A stretch of DNA of 64,000 nucleotides. Source: Benincasa hispida (lineage: Eukaryota; Streptophyta; Magnoliopsida; Cucurbitales; Cucurbitaceae). Below, one piece after another: positions 1-10,195 of this stretch; the stretch's first letter is position 1; the number at the start of each line of letters is the position of its first letter. The stretch is from contig NC_052357.1 in the NCBI RefSeq assembly GCF_009727055.1, positions 88,683,579 through 88,747,578 of the forward strand. Reading direction: 5' to 3'. The translations under genes and the position numbers were made by a program. A model generated the notes under the pieces. It made no database searches, was not told the DNA's origin, and saw only the letters and a list, made by a program, of their open reading frames with translations.

Positions 1-1257
1 AAGTGAATCAAGTAGAGGCGTTTGGGCAACCCATGGTTAGTTGTATGGGCTGTGGAGATCCTCACTCCTATGCTGAATGACCATAAAACCCTCAGTCAGT
101 ATGTTTCATAAAAAATTACCCATTCTCTAATACATATAATTCTGGATGGAGAAACCATCCGAATTTTTCTTGGACAGGAGGAAATCATCAGGAGCACCAC
201 CCAGGGGCAAACCATCAGCAAAGGAATGGATCGTCGCCTGCATTTCAACAAACGCATCAGCAACATCAAAAACCTTTTAGTAAAGGAGGACAGGCGTCGA
301 GCTCAGGATCTCCACTTGGAAATCCAGGTAGGGCAGATAGCGAGCGAGTTGAAAAACAGGCAGCCTGGAGTTCTACCTAGCAATACTGAAACACCTGGGA
401 ACAATAATGGGAAGGAGCAATGTCACGCGGTGACGTTGCGAAGTGGAAGAGCTCTTGAAAAAAGAAGAATGAATCAAAGAAAAAGCAGTCCTTTGAAAGA
501 ATGCATCACACATTCAATGGATCAGGAAGAAAGAATGCCCGAAACTACAAGCAATTCAGAACCCAGTACGTCTAACGCGGGAAAGCCTGAGGTGACTTTG
601 AACGCACCATTCCCTAGGCATCTGATGAAGAAGAATGATGAACAACAATTCAAGCGCTTTCTTGAGCTCTTAAAACAGCTGAATATCAACATTCCACTTA
701 TAAAGGCTTTGGAGCAGATGTCAACATATGTCAAATTTTTTAAGGACATTTTGACAAAGAAGAGAAGAGTCAGCGAGAAGGAAGTAATAGCGCTAACGCA
801 GGAGTGTAACGCGTTAGTAAGCAACAGTCTACCAAAAAAGCAGAAGGACCCTGGGAGTTTCACAGTTCCTTGTTTGATAGGAGGATTGGATGTGGGTCAT
901 GCGTTGTGCGATCTAGGAGCCAGCATTAATCTCATGCCACTTTCAATTTTTAAGAAATTGGTGATTGACTTAGCACAACATACTTCTGTTACTCTTTAGC
1001 TCGTTGACAGAACAATTAAGTACCCAGAAGGGAAGATTGAAGACGTTCTGGTGAAGGTTGACAATCTCTTTTTCCCAGCAAACTTTATTATCTTGGACTA
1101 TGAAGCAGATAGAGAGGTACCAATTATCCTTGGACGCCCCTTCTTAGCTACTGGGAAAGTTTTAATTGACGTGCATAAAGGCGAGTTAACTATGCGCGTG
1201 GACAATGAAGAGGTGAAGTTTAATGTGCTCAACCCATTAAAGTTCTCAGATAGTTAA
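1..1257 (+). pseudogene. gag C-terminus and aspartic protease remnant (Athila-type)
   Basis: A gag zinc knuckle begins at 42 (C-x2-C-x3-H); its last cysteine is replaced by a stop (TGA, 78-80). From 226 one frame runs to a TAG at 997-999 and resumes in the same frame at 1051-1257. It holds a charged, glutamine-rich spacer and then the retropepsin region: CDLGASINLMP carries the catalytic Asp in DLG form, and IILGRPFL is the conserved C-terminal protease block. The enzyme would cleave the Gag-Pol polyprotein in the virus-like particle. Two in-frame stops and the truncated N-terminus make it a pseudogene. Confidence 0.85.
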
Positions 1258-1281
1258 GATTGTCAACTAAACAGTATTGCG

Positions 1282-2503
1282 TTGCTTGAAGAAGAGACTC
1301 ATGTATGTGAGGTCCTCGTGTTGGAGGAGAATCTGAAAGAATCAGAGCTGCCAAGTCTGAGTGAGCGGTGGACAAAACCAACGCGTCCATCACTTGGAGA
1401 ACCACCAGAACTCGAGCTGAAACAGTTACCTGGCCACTTGAAATATGCATTCCTTGGAACCAACAACACTTTACCTGTGATCATTTCCACAAATCTTACA
1501 GAGCCTAATGAGCAATCTCTTTTGCAGATGCTGAAAAAGCACAAGAGTGCAATAGGCTGGACGTTTGCGGATATCCGTGGCATTAGTCCATCTTATTGCA
1601 TGCATAAGATTAAGCTGAAAGAAGGGAAGTCGGGGTCAATCGAGCCTCAAAAAAGGCTGAATCCCACAATGAAAGAAGTGGTCAAGAAAGAAATTTTAAA
1701 ATGGTTGGACACGGGAGTTATTTATCCTATATCCAACAATAGCTGGGTAAGTCCAGTCCAATGCATTCCCAAGAAAGGGGGAACGACCGTGATAGTCAAC
1801 AGCAATAATGAACTCATACCCTTGAGGACTGTCGTGCTGGCACATCTGTATGGATTACAGGAAGCTCAATGCAACAACTAAGAAAGACCACTTCTCCCTT
1901 CCTTTCATCGATCAAATGCTTGACAGACTTGCGGGCAAAGAATTTTATTGCTTTCTCGATGGATACTCTGGTTACAATCAGATTCTGATAGATTCGGAAG
2001 ATCAGGAGAAGACTACGTTTACTTGTCCCTTTGGAGCATTTGCATTCAGACACATGCCCTTTAGGCTGTGTAACGCACCTGGGATATTTCAAAGATGTAT
2101 GATGACTATCTTCTCTGACTTCCTAGAAAAGATTGTTGAAGTCTTCATGGATGATTTTTCAGTCTTTGGAGACTCATTCCAGTCATGCCTAGATAATTTG
2201 GAGGTCTTCCTCACTCAATGCCAGGAAACAAACTTTGTGCTGAATTGTGAGAAATGTCACTTCATGGTGACTTAAGGAATTGTCTTAGGTCACAAAGTAT
2301 CTAAGGTTGGCTTGGAAGTAGATGAAGCCAAAATAGATGTCATAGCAAAACTTCCACCACCATCGAATGTTAAAACTTTACGAAGTTTTCTAGGGAATGT
2401 CGGCTTCTATAGACGGTTCGTTAGAGGTTTCTCTCATATTACGCGACCTCTGAGCACATTACTAGAGGCGAACCGGCCCTATGACTTTAATGAAGACTGA
2501 ACT
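1282..2503 (+). pseudogene. Ty3/gypsy reverse transcriptase remnant
   Basis: The N-terminal RT region reads in one frame at 1282-1881 (IGWTFADIRGISPSYCMHKI, then SPVQCIPKKGG) and shifts frame near 1845 to 1850-2275. The second part carries DYRKLN, FCFLDGYSGYNQI-type palm residues and the catalytic box FMDD at 2144-2155, the usual gypsy form of YVDD. A TAA near 2272 interrupts the thumb region, and the same frame continues at 2312-2500 with the conserved SFLGNVGFYRRFVRGF. Catalytic aspartates are present, but the frameshift and stops prevent full-length protein. Confidence 0.9.
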
Positions 2504-2518
2504 GACGCGTTTGAAACC

Positions 2519-2980
2519 TTGAAGTATGCGTTGACGACAGCTCCAGTATTGATAGCACCGGACTGGACGCAATGCTTTATTCTCATGTGTGACGCGAGTG
2601 ATATGGCAGTAAGAACAATGTTAGGGCAGAAGAAGCGTAATTTGATACACCCCATCTCCTACGCGTCCAAAACACTAAATGACTCTCAGGAACATTACAC
2701 CACTACTGAAAAGGAAATGTTGCCTGTAGTGTTTGGCATTGAAAAGTTTCGATCTTACTTAGTTGGTGCGTCAGCCACCATATACACCGACCACTCAGCC
2801 ATAAAATTCCTGATGAGTAAGAAAAGTTTCGATCTTACTTAGTGTTTGGCATTAATAAGATGGGTGCTGCTGCTACAGGATTTTGATATTGATATCCAAG
2901 ATAGAAAGGGAGCAGAAAATCAGGTGGCTGACCACCTGTCCATGTTAGAGAATCAAGAAATGCAAACCTAAGAAAGTGAA
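2519..2980 (+). pseudogene. Ty3/gypsy RNase H remnant
   Basis: The domain that degrades RNA in the RNA-DNA hybrid is recognisable from CDASD (first Asp), TTTEKEML (catalytic Glu) and IYTDHSAIKFL (Asp). Reading is open from 2519 to a stop at 2840-2842. At that stop a segment of about 25 bases (2821-2845) copies 2740-2764 from the same domain, replacing the normal residues between MSKK and LIRW. The tail [13 protein letters not shown]...ENQVADHLS continues to about 2960, the usual gypsy RNase H end. Confidence 0.85.
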
Positions 2981-3109
2981 ATCAAGGACGCATTTCCTGA
3001 TGAAAGCCTGTTTAGAGTTGAAGACAGGGAACCTTGGTATGCGAACATGGTCAATTATTTAACCACCAAGCAATTCCCTGGGAACTTCAACTCTCAGTAA
3101 AAGAAACGG

Positions 3110-4321
3110 TTAATTCATGACAACATGTTTCATTTTTGGGATGAACCATTTCTATATAAACAATGCCCTGACTCCATAATGCATCGATGCGTTCCGGAGG
3201 AGGAGACACAATGCATATTAGCTGAGTGTCATGACTCTCCGTACGAAAGGCATTTTGGTGGGCAAAGAACCGCAGCGAATGTCCTTCAAAGCGGATACTT
3301 TTGGCCCATCCTCTTTAAAGACACGAGGGAGTTTGTTCGAAAATGTGACCCCTGTCAATGCACTTTGAATATTTCTTCAAGGGACGCAATGCCCTTGAAC
3401 AATATTCTCGAAGTTGAGCTGTTTGATGTTTGGGGCATAGATTTTATGGGACATTTTCCCCTGTCCTGTGGCCAACAGTACATCCTGCTTGCAGTAGATT
3501 ATGTATCTAAGTAGGTAGAAGCAGTAGCCTGCGCTAGGAATGATGCATTCACTGTATCTAAGTTTCTTACTAGGAACATCTTTACATGCTATGGAACGCC
3601 AAGAGCCCTGATAAGCGACTAAGGTACACACTTCATTAATCGAATCATTTCCAAATTACTTGCAAAATATAATGTCAGGCACAAGATCGCCACTGCTTAC
3701 CACCCGCAAACAAACGATCAAGAAAAAGTATCAAATTGAGAAATCAAGTCTATCTTGGAGAAAGTCGTCAATGCAACACGGAAGGATTGGGCATAGAGTC
3801 TGGATGAAGTGCTTTGGGCCTACAGGACTGCTTACAAAACTTCTATAGGTATGTCTCCATAATGTCTTGTATTTGGAAAAGCCTGTCATTTACCTTTAGA
3901 GTTGGAGCACAAGGCGTTTTGGGCAGTTAAGAAGTTAAACATGAACTTAGACGCTGCGGGCGCTTAACGAAAACTTCAGCTCAACGAGCTCGAGGAGTGG
4001 TGATTGAACGCGTACGAGAATAACAAGTTGTACAAAGAAAAGACAAAGTGTTGGCATGATCAACGCATCAGTAAGAAAGAACTTGTTTTTGTCCAAAAAG
4101 TTCTATTGTTCAATTCACGTCTGCGTTTGTTTCTAGAAAAACTAAAATCCAGGTGGTTAGAACCCTTTATCATAAAGAAAATCTTTCCATATGGAGTTGT
4201 GGAAATAAGGCGAGAAGATGGCACCAACACATTCAAAGTAAAAGGCCAAAGAGTGAAGCCTTACTTTGAAGATAGACTAGAACGCCAAAAGTCATCTCTC
4301 ACACTACGCGAGGCCAATTGA
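3110..4321 (+). pseudogene. Ty3/gypsy integrase remnant
   Basis: The HHCC zinc-binding domain is visible (CHDSPYERHFGG ... CDPCQ) at about 3225-3360, followed by the catalytic core: IDFMGHF gives the first Asp, LISD the second, and the Glu lies in the TNDQEKVSN region near 3720. The C-terminal domain reads open at 4004-4321 (SRWLEPFIIKKIFPYGVVEI). Stops occur at 3512-3514, near 3618, near 3738 and elsewhere, and the middle part changes frame. The protein would insert cDNA into the genome; this copy cannot make it intact. Confidence 0.88.
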
Positions 4322-4833
4322 GGCCTGCGTCGAAGTATCCCTGCGTTTTCATTGCCATATATTCCAGGGACGCTTCCTCTATCCTTATCTTTTTACAATC
4401 TGTATTTTACGATGCGTTTGAGTTTTTTGATTTATTTGTTTGGTTGTTTTAAGATTGTTCTTTGCTTTTGCTTTTATAAAAATTGGAAACTTATTTGTTT
4501 TTCTTTAAAAGTTGTGTATGATCAAGTTAGGAATAACGGACGCGTTAGACGCAAGTCTAACGCATGGCCCAATTGAAGGGACGCATCTCGAGAACACAAA
4601 AACACTCGATTATTTAGATAACCGAGACATCTCTGCAGCGTTACATTTATTACAGACGTCAGGCGCCGCCTGACGTCAACCACTAACCTTCTCTCAGCCT
4701 ATAGAAGGACCCAAGATTCAAAGTTTTCTTCTTCTTCATTTTCACTCTCGAGCTCTCTGAAACAAAAAAAAGGGAAAAAACCTAACCTCTTTGTTTCCCT
4801 CACTTCCGATTCGCTCGAGCTTCTCCGGCCACA
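4322..4833 (+). promoter_or_regulatory. Pol to extra-ORF spacer with palindrome, TATA-like box and CT-rich leader
   Basis: This 512-base spacer has no coding signal. At 4655-4677 two 11-base arms, GACGTCAGGCG and CGCCTGACGTC, form a near-perfect palindrome around one base; both contain ACGTCA, the core bound by plant bZIP factors. About 20 bases downstream lies CTATAGA (4699-4705). A CT-rich, A-run-containing stretch of roughly 100 bases then leads to the ATG at 4834. The arrangement looks like an internal promoter and 5' UTR for the extra ORF. That function is inference; only the motifs are seen. Confidence 0.45.
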
Positions 4834-5032
4834 ATGTCGTCTGCCTCAGATAGCCAGAACCAGACCCTGAGCTTTGGGAACGACTCACCGGTAAGTTCCT
4901 ATTCCTCGTCCTCTATTTCAATTTCACCTCCCCCGAGCCCTAGAAAAACCACCGAAACCCTCACCCAAACCAAACCCACACACGACGGAGCCACCTCTTC
5001 CCAGCGGCCGTCTGTTTCGAAACCTTCCACAG

Positions 5033-5441
5033 NNNNNNNNNNNNNNNNNNNNNNNNNNNNNNNNNNNNNNNNNNNNNNNNNNNNNNNNNNNNNNNNNNNN
5101 NNNNNNNNNNNNNNNNNNNNNNNNNNNNNNNNNNNNNNNNNNNNNNNNNNNNNNNNNNNNNNNNNNNNNNNNNNNNNNNNNNNNNNNNNNNNNNNNNNNN
5201 NNNNNNNNNNNNNNNNNNNNNNNNNNNNNNNNNNNNNNNNNNNNNNNNNNNNNNNNNNNNNNNNNNNNNNNNNNNNNNNNNNNNNNNNNNNNNNNNNNNN
5301 NNNNNNNNNNNNNNNNNNNNNNNNNNNNNNNNNNNNNNNNNNNNNNNNNNNNNNNNNNNNNNNNNNNNNNNNNNNNNNNNNNNNNNNNNNNNNNNNNNNN
5401 NNNNNNNNNNNNNNNNNNNNNNNNNNNNNNNNNNNNNNNNN
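5033..5441. other. Assembly gap of 409 N
   Basis: A run of undetermined bases lies inside the N-terminal part of the Athila extra ORF. Any open frame that spans it is artificial. Confidence 0.99.
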
Positions 5442-5483
5442 CTAAACTCAAGTGATGTGTTTAGGTGGTCTGAAACAGACATT

Positions 5484-6088
5484 CACTCTGCTCTTCTTCT
5501 GCGAGCTTTATGTTGAGGGACGCCAAGAATCGCACCAAAAAATACTATTGATTATCATCTAGTCGAGCCAAATTCTGCAAACTTTTCAAAGATTGCACTC
5601 TAAACGCAGGAATTTCAGAGGGTGGTATGGGGTTGGAAGTAAATGGAGGGGTTGCCCACTGCGGGTTTTTATTGAGGGCGTTCCCAGGTGAAGATAATGA
5701 GGATGGGTGAATGAGTGTGGTTAACTTACTCGACGCCATCGATTCCACTAGATAAAAATGGGGGGCCAAAGTGCTTGATAGAAAGTGAAGATGGTGGACG
5801 CCACAGTGGGTTGACGGTGCGTTTGTGGACGTAAGGCATGGGAGGTGGATTATGCATTGCACGCACCATAGTGATTGTTAGGAATGATTGGTGGGTGGGG
5901 CAGGCTTGGTGTTAGGGTTTTGGAAGGCGCCGCCCCGTAATGAACAAATGCGTCCTTGGTTTATTTGCAGTGTATTGGCCCTTAAAGCTTTGGGACGCGT
6001 AGGTTGTATTTTGAAAATTTTGGTTGAGGGCTTTTTAAAGTTGTAGGTTTCGCGATCGTTCCGGAGATTACGATGGCTTTTAAGGCTT
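5484..6088 (+). other. Low-coding stretch inside the extra ORF region
   Basis: Between the gap and the recognisable transposon-protein domain about 600 bases carry stops in all + frames. On - there are two open stretches, 5545-5862 and 5878-6123, rich in Ser, Pro and Leu with no motif I recognise. Antisense extra ORFs are known in some plant Tat-lineage gypsy elements, so a minus-strand remnant is possible, but the stretches may simply be shadows of a decayed + frame. Confidence 0.35.
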
Positions 6089-7540
6089 TTGAAAGGGAGT
6101 TTCGTGGGGGCAGGAAAACGCAAGGTAACCGACGCGTTACCTAAGAAGACCTTGGGAAAAAACCATCAATTTAGTGACATACTCGTAGAAAAGGGCTTCT
6201 TTCCCGAACGCCACCCCCTGCCAATTTACATAACTGAGATAATAAACGTATTAGGGTGGAATCAGTTCTACATTGGGCACACCCTTATTTGGCCCAACCT
6301 CATTCGCATTTTCTACAACAATGAGTTTGATATGGAGAAGAACACAGCTTTTGTTGACGGGGTGTTAGTGCGCTTCTCAGCTGATAAGATAAACGAAGTG
6401 TTTAACATTGACAGTAATCTGGACGCGGAAGGAAATCGCATCTTGGAGCAGCCTACGATGCGTTAAGAACGGTGGCCAAACCTGGAAGCAATGGCAAACA
6501 TCAAGAAACGGGGCAAAAATGTTAGCTTCCAGGAATTTAACTCCAGACGCGAATTTGTTGTATTACTTGATCAAACGTAGCATCATGCCTACTACGCATG
6601 ATAAGACATTATCAAAGGAACGCGTCTTGGCTACTTATTGCGTCATGCAGTGCATCCTTTTAGATGTTGGAAGAATTATAAGGGATCAGATCAAAGCCAT
6701 CAAGACTAAGCCATGAGGGAACTCTATTTTTCATGGCTGATCTGTGCACTATGCGAATGCAGGGGCATCCCTCTGAGGGATGATCATGAAGATATCGATG
6801 GCTTGATAGACATAAAGTTAGTAAGGCGTCTATTTCACAATTCGTCGCATTAACCTCCCTTACCTACCAAGGAAGTGGCAACCAAGCCTCGATCATCCAA
6901 ACGTGCCTCCAAAAGAAGACGCATCCGGATTGTTGAACACAGCGATGAAGCTTCAGAGCACGAAGAACATGAAGCTGAACTTGAACTTCCGGCTGAAGAA
7001 GCGCAACCACCCCTTAATCTTACTTTCCATGACTCACCATTGGCCCCGCCAGAAGGGAGTCTTGATCAAACGCATCAAGAACCAACTCATATAGATCAAG
7101 ACATCCTTTATTCCCTTCCTTCGCCCCAACCAAGTCCAATTCCCAACTTTGTGTATCCTCCAATAATTTTTTAGCCAACTGAGCTAGGGTCAAGCAACGC
7201 AGCAAATTTTGACGACCCAGTTGGAAGAAATGAAGAACCAACACCACCTCAACACAGCGCAGACTTAGAAGAGTTGAAAACTTTTATCAGTGATCAGCTC
7301 AAACCACTGGCCGCGTCTATCGAAGGTCTTCAGCAGTAGAATCAGGTTCTAAGGGATTATCTAAGTTAACAAACAAGACGGATGCGAGACCAATTTGTTT
7401 ACACAATGCAATACATCAATCAGGTCTTGGTTGGAATGTTTGCTCTGCCTCCACTGCCCGCCCATCTTAGAAACCCCTTGCGTTTTATGAATGAAGATCC
7501 TGAGGAAGAACGTAGAGATGATGCGTCAGCACAATAGAGT

Positions 7541-8648
7541 TTTGGGGTGTTTGGTTATTTTTGTATTTTGATTTAATTGTTCTTTTGTATCTGCTTGACT
7601 TGTTTGTTTACTTCATGTGAATTTATGAAAATGAATGAGAAATTCCTATCATTTTGTTCCTTGCATTTGACCTTGGCATACTTGATTTTTGTTCTTTAGA
7701 TATTTTCTAAGCTTGTGCTCTCCCTGACCTCAATGATATCAACTATATGAAATCTATAAGTATAGAGTAAGCGTTAGGAAAATCAACAAGGCCTAAACTT
7801 CTCTAAAAAGGTTATGTCTACTTTCTAACGCGTGCAAGCTTTAAGTCTTAAACTCCTTTCAGACTCTCAAAGCCTTTTTGAAATTTTGTTTCTCTTTTAG
7901 CAATGAGGATTTAGCTCGTCTCCAAATTTGGGATGGGTAGCTCATCTCCAAATTTGGGGATGAGGGAAATCCAAGTTAAGACGCATCAAACCAATACATC
8001 ATAAAGAAAAGGGGACAAAATAAGAAAAATATTAAACGCGACTCCTCTGTCATTACTTCAAAAGAAAAACCTTAAAATGGCATGAGTTTAGTTGGAACAG
8101 GCACTTAGTCGTAGTTGGATGCTCGCGGACACCCATGGGGACAAGCCAAAACGAAGTTAAGTCTCCTAGACCAACGCGTCTCATATAACTCCTCTATCTA
8201 GCCTGAAAAAATCATATCTTGAAACGCATAAATATTAGATATGAGTTTAGTTGTGAAAGGTTCTCACCCGTAGTTGGATGCTCGCATGACACCCGTGGGG
8301 GCAAGCCAAAACGAAAGTGGGATACCTAGAACAACGCATGGGTAAAGTAAAAATTCATAATTATTTTTTTTCTTTTTATCCGGCATTTATCTTAAAAAGT
8401 GCATCTAACGCATTGTTGGTTTAGAAAAAACGAGAATGTTTTGAGAAATGAAAGGAGTTGTGATAAAAAGGCTTGCTACACCTGAAACTAAACATTAGTC
8501 CTTTTAGAAAAGAGTCAATCTGAGTTATATTTTCCAAACTCTTATCTCAAGCTTAAGACTAAATATGATGAGAGGTGAACTCTGCACACTTAAGACAAAG
8601 GAGATAACAAAGAATTATTTTGGAATGCTTGAGGACAAGCATTGTTCA
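7541..8648 (+). other. Athila 3' untranslated region
   Basis: No coding potential is visible. The stretch is rich in the words ACGCAT and ACGCGT. A short direct repeat (two copies of CTCCAAATTTGGG) lies near 7918-7962, and a longer two-copy repeat follows at 8083-8340. Repeats just before the PPT are common in Athila/Tat elements. Confidence 0.6.
8083..8340 (+). repeat. Two-copy direct repeat in the Athila 3' UTR
   Basis: Two copies about 155 bases apart begin with ATGAGTTTAGTTG (8083 and 8240 region) and share GTAGTTGGATGCTCGC, GACACCC, GGGG and CAAGCCAAAACGAA, ending at CAACGCGTC and CAACGCATG. They differ at several positions, so the duplication is old. Confidence 0.75.
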
Positions 8649-8661
8649 AATTTGAGGGTGG
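8649..8661 (+). other. Polypurine tract of the Athila element
   Basis: AAATTTGAGGGTGG lies immediately before the LTR start TGATAACTTG at 8662, the expected place for the plus-strand primer. It is short and imperfect (two or three T within the purines), as in many Athila elements. Confidence 0.6.
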
Positions 8662-8663
8662 TG

Positions 8664-8687
8664 ATAACTTGTAGAAATACAAGTTAT
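8664..8687 (+). other. Perfect 10-bp hairpin with GAAA loop at the LTR 5' terminus
   Basis: The arm ATAACTTGTA (8664-8673) pairs completely with TACAAGTTAT (8678-8687) around the tetraloop GAAA. It begins two bases inside the LTR. The R element has a structurally equivalent hairpin with compensatory substitutions. Confidence 0.8.
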
Positions 8688-9101
8688 TTTTGCTCTTAAG
8701 TTGGAACAACTAAGGTTTTTAATGATAGATTCTCCTCATTTTTAGAAGAAACGCATGGATTTATTCAAACATTAGCAAACTCATACAAAAGAAGTTTTAT
8801 TACTAAATATCGCGGCACTAACGCATTGTATTGCAGGATTTCAACGTAAGGATTAACGCTAACGCATTAGACAAGTACCACAGGAAAAGCTCTAACTCAT
8901 GGGTCATGCATTGGAGGGAGTTCAACGCAAAGAAGATTCATTGTTCCAAGCTGATTGTGTCACGTCTGAAAAACTTCCATGCAGTAGGTGGCGTCTGAAA
9001 AGCTTCTGAGAGTCAGGCGGCTAATCAGGGCATGAATTTTAATGCTGACCAAGGCATGGACTTTAATGCTGCCCATTCACCAAGTGGACGTGACCAATGC
9101 C

Positions 9102-9109
9102 TATAAATA
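9102..9109 (+). promoter_or_regulatory. TATA box in the Athila LTR
   Basis: TATAAATA within GCCTATAAATAGATG lies about 440 bases into the LTR, where a U3 promoter is expected; transcription would start about 30 bases downstream. Call by motif and position only. Confidence 0.6.
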
Positions 9110-9332
9110 GATGAAGTCCCTCTAGAGTCAAAGAGCTCGAAAATTATCAAGATCCTTACTCTCTGTATATTGTAGTCATAGTTTTAGTTCTTAGAAGCTG
9201 TGTTGTGGTGCCAGACGATCAGAAGGGTTGAGAACCACCACCACCGCCGATCAGGGAGCGGAGGAAGTTAATCTTGAGAAAGACACTTCATCCAATTCCT
9301 AAACAAGTGATTGTACACAACGAGATTGAGCC

Positions 9333-9338
9333 AAATAA
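9333..9338 (+). terminator. Candidate polyadenylation signal in the Athila LTR
   Basis: AATAAA followed within 20 bases by a T/G-rich stretch (GATTGTATTCTTTGGC) sits about 225 bases downstream of the TATA box, which would define the R region. Motif-based inference. Confidence 0.4.
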
Positions 9339-10195
9339 ATACAAGAGATTGTATTCTTTGGCTTTTCCTTCTTCTCATTTATCACTTTCATTCCATTTGA
9401 TTAAATATTGCTTTTGTAAAGACTCTCTGTTTCGTTATAAAATTCATATGTTTGATCCATCATACTTACCATTATTTATTTCTTGTTTATGTTGAATGCA
9501 TTAATACTTTATGCACAACTTCATTCTAAAGCTCAAGCCAACTTGACAAATTGGTAAAAGCATCTTTAACTTAGATAGTTCGAAAGAATAACTAAGCTGC
9601 ATTAAGTAGGACGCCTAGTACAGCTAGAGATAGACTTACTGGTGTCTATTGCATTTTGTGTTAGACGCATGCATCCTAGAGATAGGCTTTGTATGTTATT
9701 CGCGTTGAGAAATGTTGAATGAAGTCTGACGCATAAACAAAAGATAAGAAAATCATCACATCTCATTCATATCACATCCTAGTTGTATACACTCATCTTA
9801 CACCGACGCGTCCACTTACCTTAAACTCCATTTTCACATAATCCATCATTCACCACTCAACTCTTTTTCATCTCTTGCACCGGCACAGCAATTTAGTGTA
9901 AATAACTCATTTCTCACATTTATTTAGGAAAACCCCTATAGTAGATACAACGTAAGGTTTGTGTTTGGTTAATTGAATCCCTAAGTTCGACCCTGGACTT
10001 ACCAGGAATCTAAATTAGATTTATCTTGGGTCTGGTTTAGGAAAACTTAAACGTCATTAGAAGGAGTTGTGTGCGCTCTGTGCATATATCTAACGCCCAA
10101 CGCGTTACAATTATTTAAACGCATCGAAGCATAAACGCATCACTTATACTTAGAACTTATTTCTCCAATTTATTTTCCACAATACACTCCTAGAA

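Larger units (their letters stand above)
4834..7540 (+). pseudogene. Athila extra ORF (plant transposon-protein-like), gapped and frameshifted
   Basis: A start at 4834 opens a Ser/Pro-rich N-terminus (SSSSISISPPPSPRK) that runs into the assembly gap. After the gap the clear part is 6089-6466, with FPERHPLPIYITEIINVLGW, IGHTLIWPNLIRIFYNNEF and FVDGVLVRFSADKINEVFNI. It continues after a frame change at about 6408-6716 (LYYLIKRSIMPTTHDKTLS). This pattern matches the domain annotated as a putative plant transposon protein in Athila-like elements. A Glu/Pro-rich tail follows at 6875-7174, then a possible helical end to about 7540. Function is unknown; older literature calls this ORF envelope-like, which I cannot support here. 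At least two frameshifts and several stops are present. Confidence 0.6.
1..10195 (+). mobile_element. Athila-type Ty3/gypsy retrotransposon, 5' end outside window
   Basis: Reading left to right there are a gag zinc knuckle remnant, a protease with CDLGAS, a reverse transcriptase with FMDD, RNase H, an integrase with HHCC and DDE motifs, an extra ORF, a purine-rich tract and a 3' LTR. The order PR-RT-RH-INT is Ty3/gypsy. The protease phrase ASINLMP, the extra ORF after pol and the LTR start TGATAACTTG are typical of plant Athila/Tat elements; this lineage call is family knowledge. No chromodomain follows the integrase. Many in-frame stops make the copy non-functional. The right boundary near 10195 is where sequence switches to a minus-strand copia LTR, so the 3' LTR is probably truncated. 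Confidence 0.85.
8662..10195 (+). repeat. 3' LTR of the Athila-type element, 3' end probably truncated
   Basis: It starts TGATAACTTG right after the PPT. It contains a terminal hairpin (8664-8687), a TATA box (9102-9109) and an AATAAA (9333-9338), so it looks like U3-R-U5. The block AAGTTCGACCCTGGACTTAC near 9984 has a counterpart on the minus strand of the R element (near 41930), which shows the two are related LTRs. I see no matching CA terminus; at about 10195 the sequence changes to a reversed copia LTR, so the last part seems missing. The 5' LTR is outside the window. Confidence 0.7.

Noticed and set aside
4924..5482. Open frames of about 175 residues on -, and a 203-residue frame on +, spanning the N gap
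   Set aside because: Their length comes from undetermined bases. Only the + start at 4834 has supporting context.
4834..7540. Calling the Athila extra ORF an envelope gene
   Set aside because: No signal peptide, transmembrane segment or fusion-peptide-like region is visible in the readable parts; the visible domain is the plant transposon-protein type.
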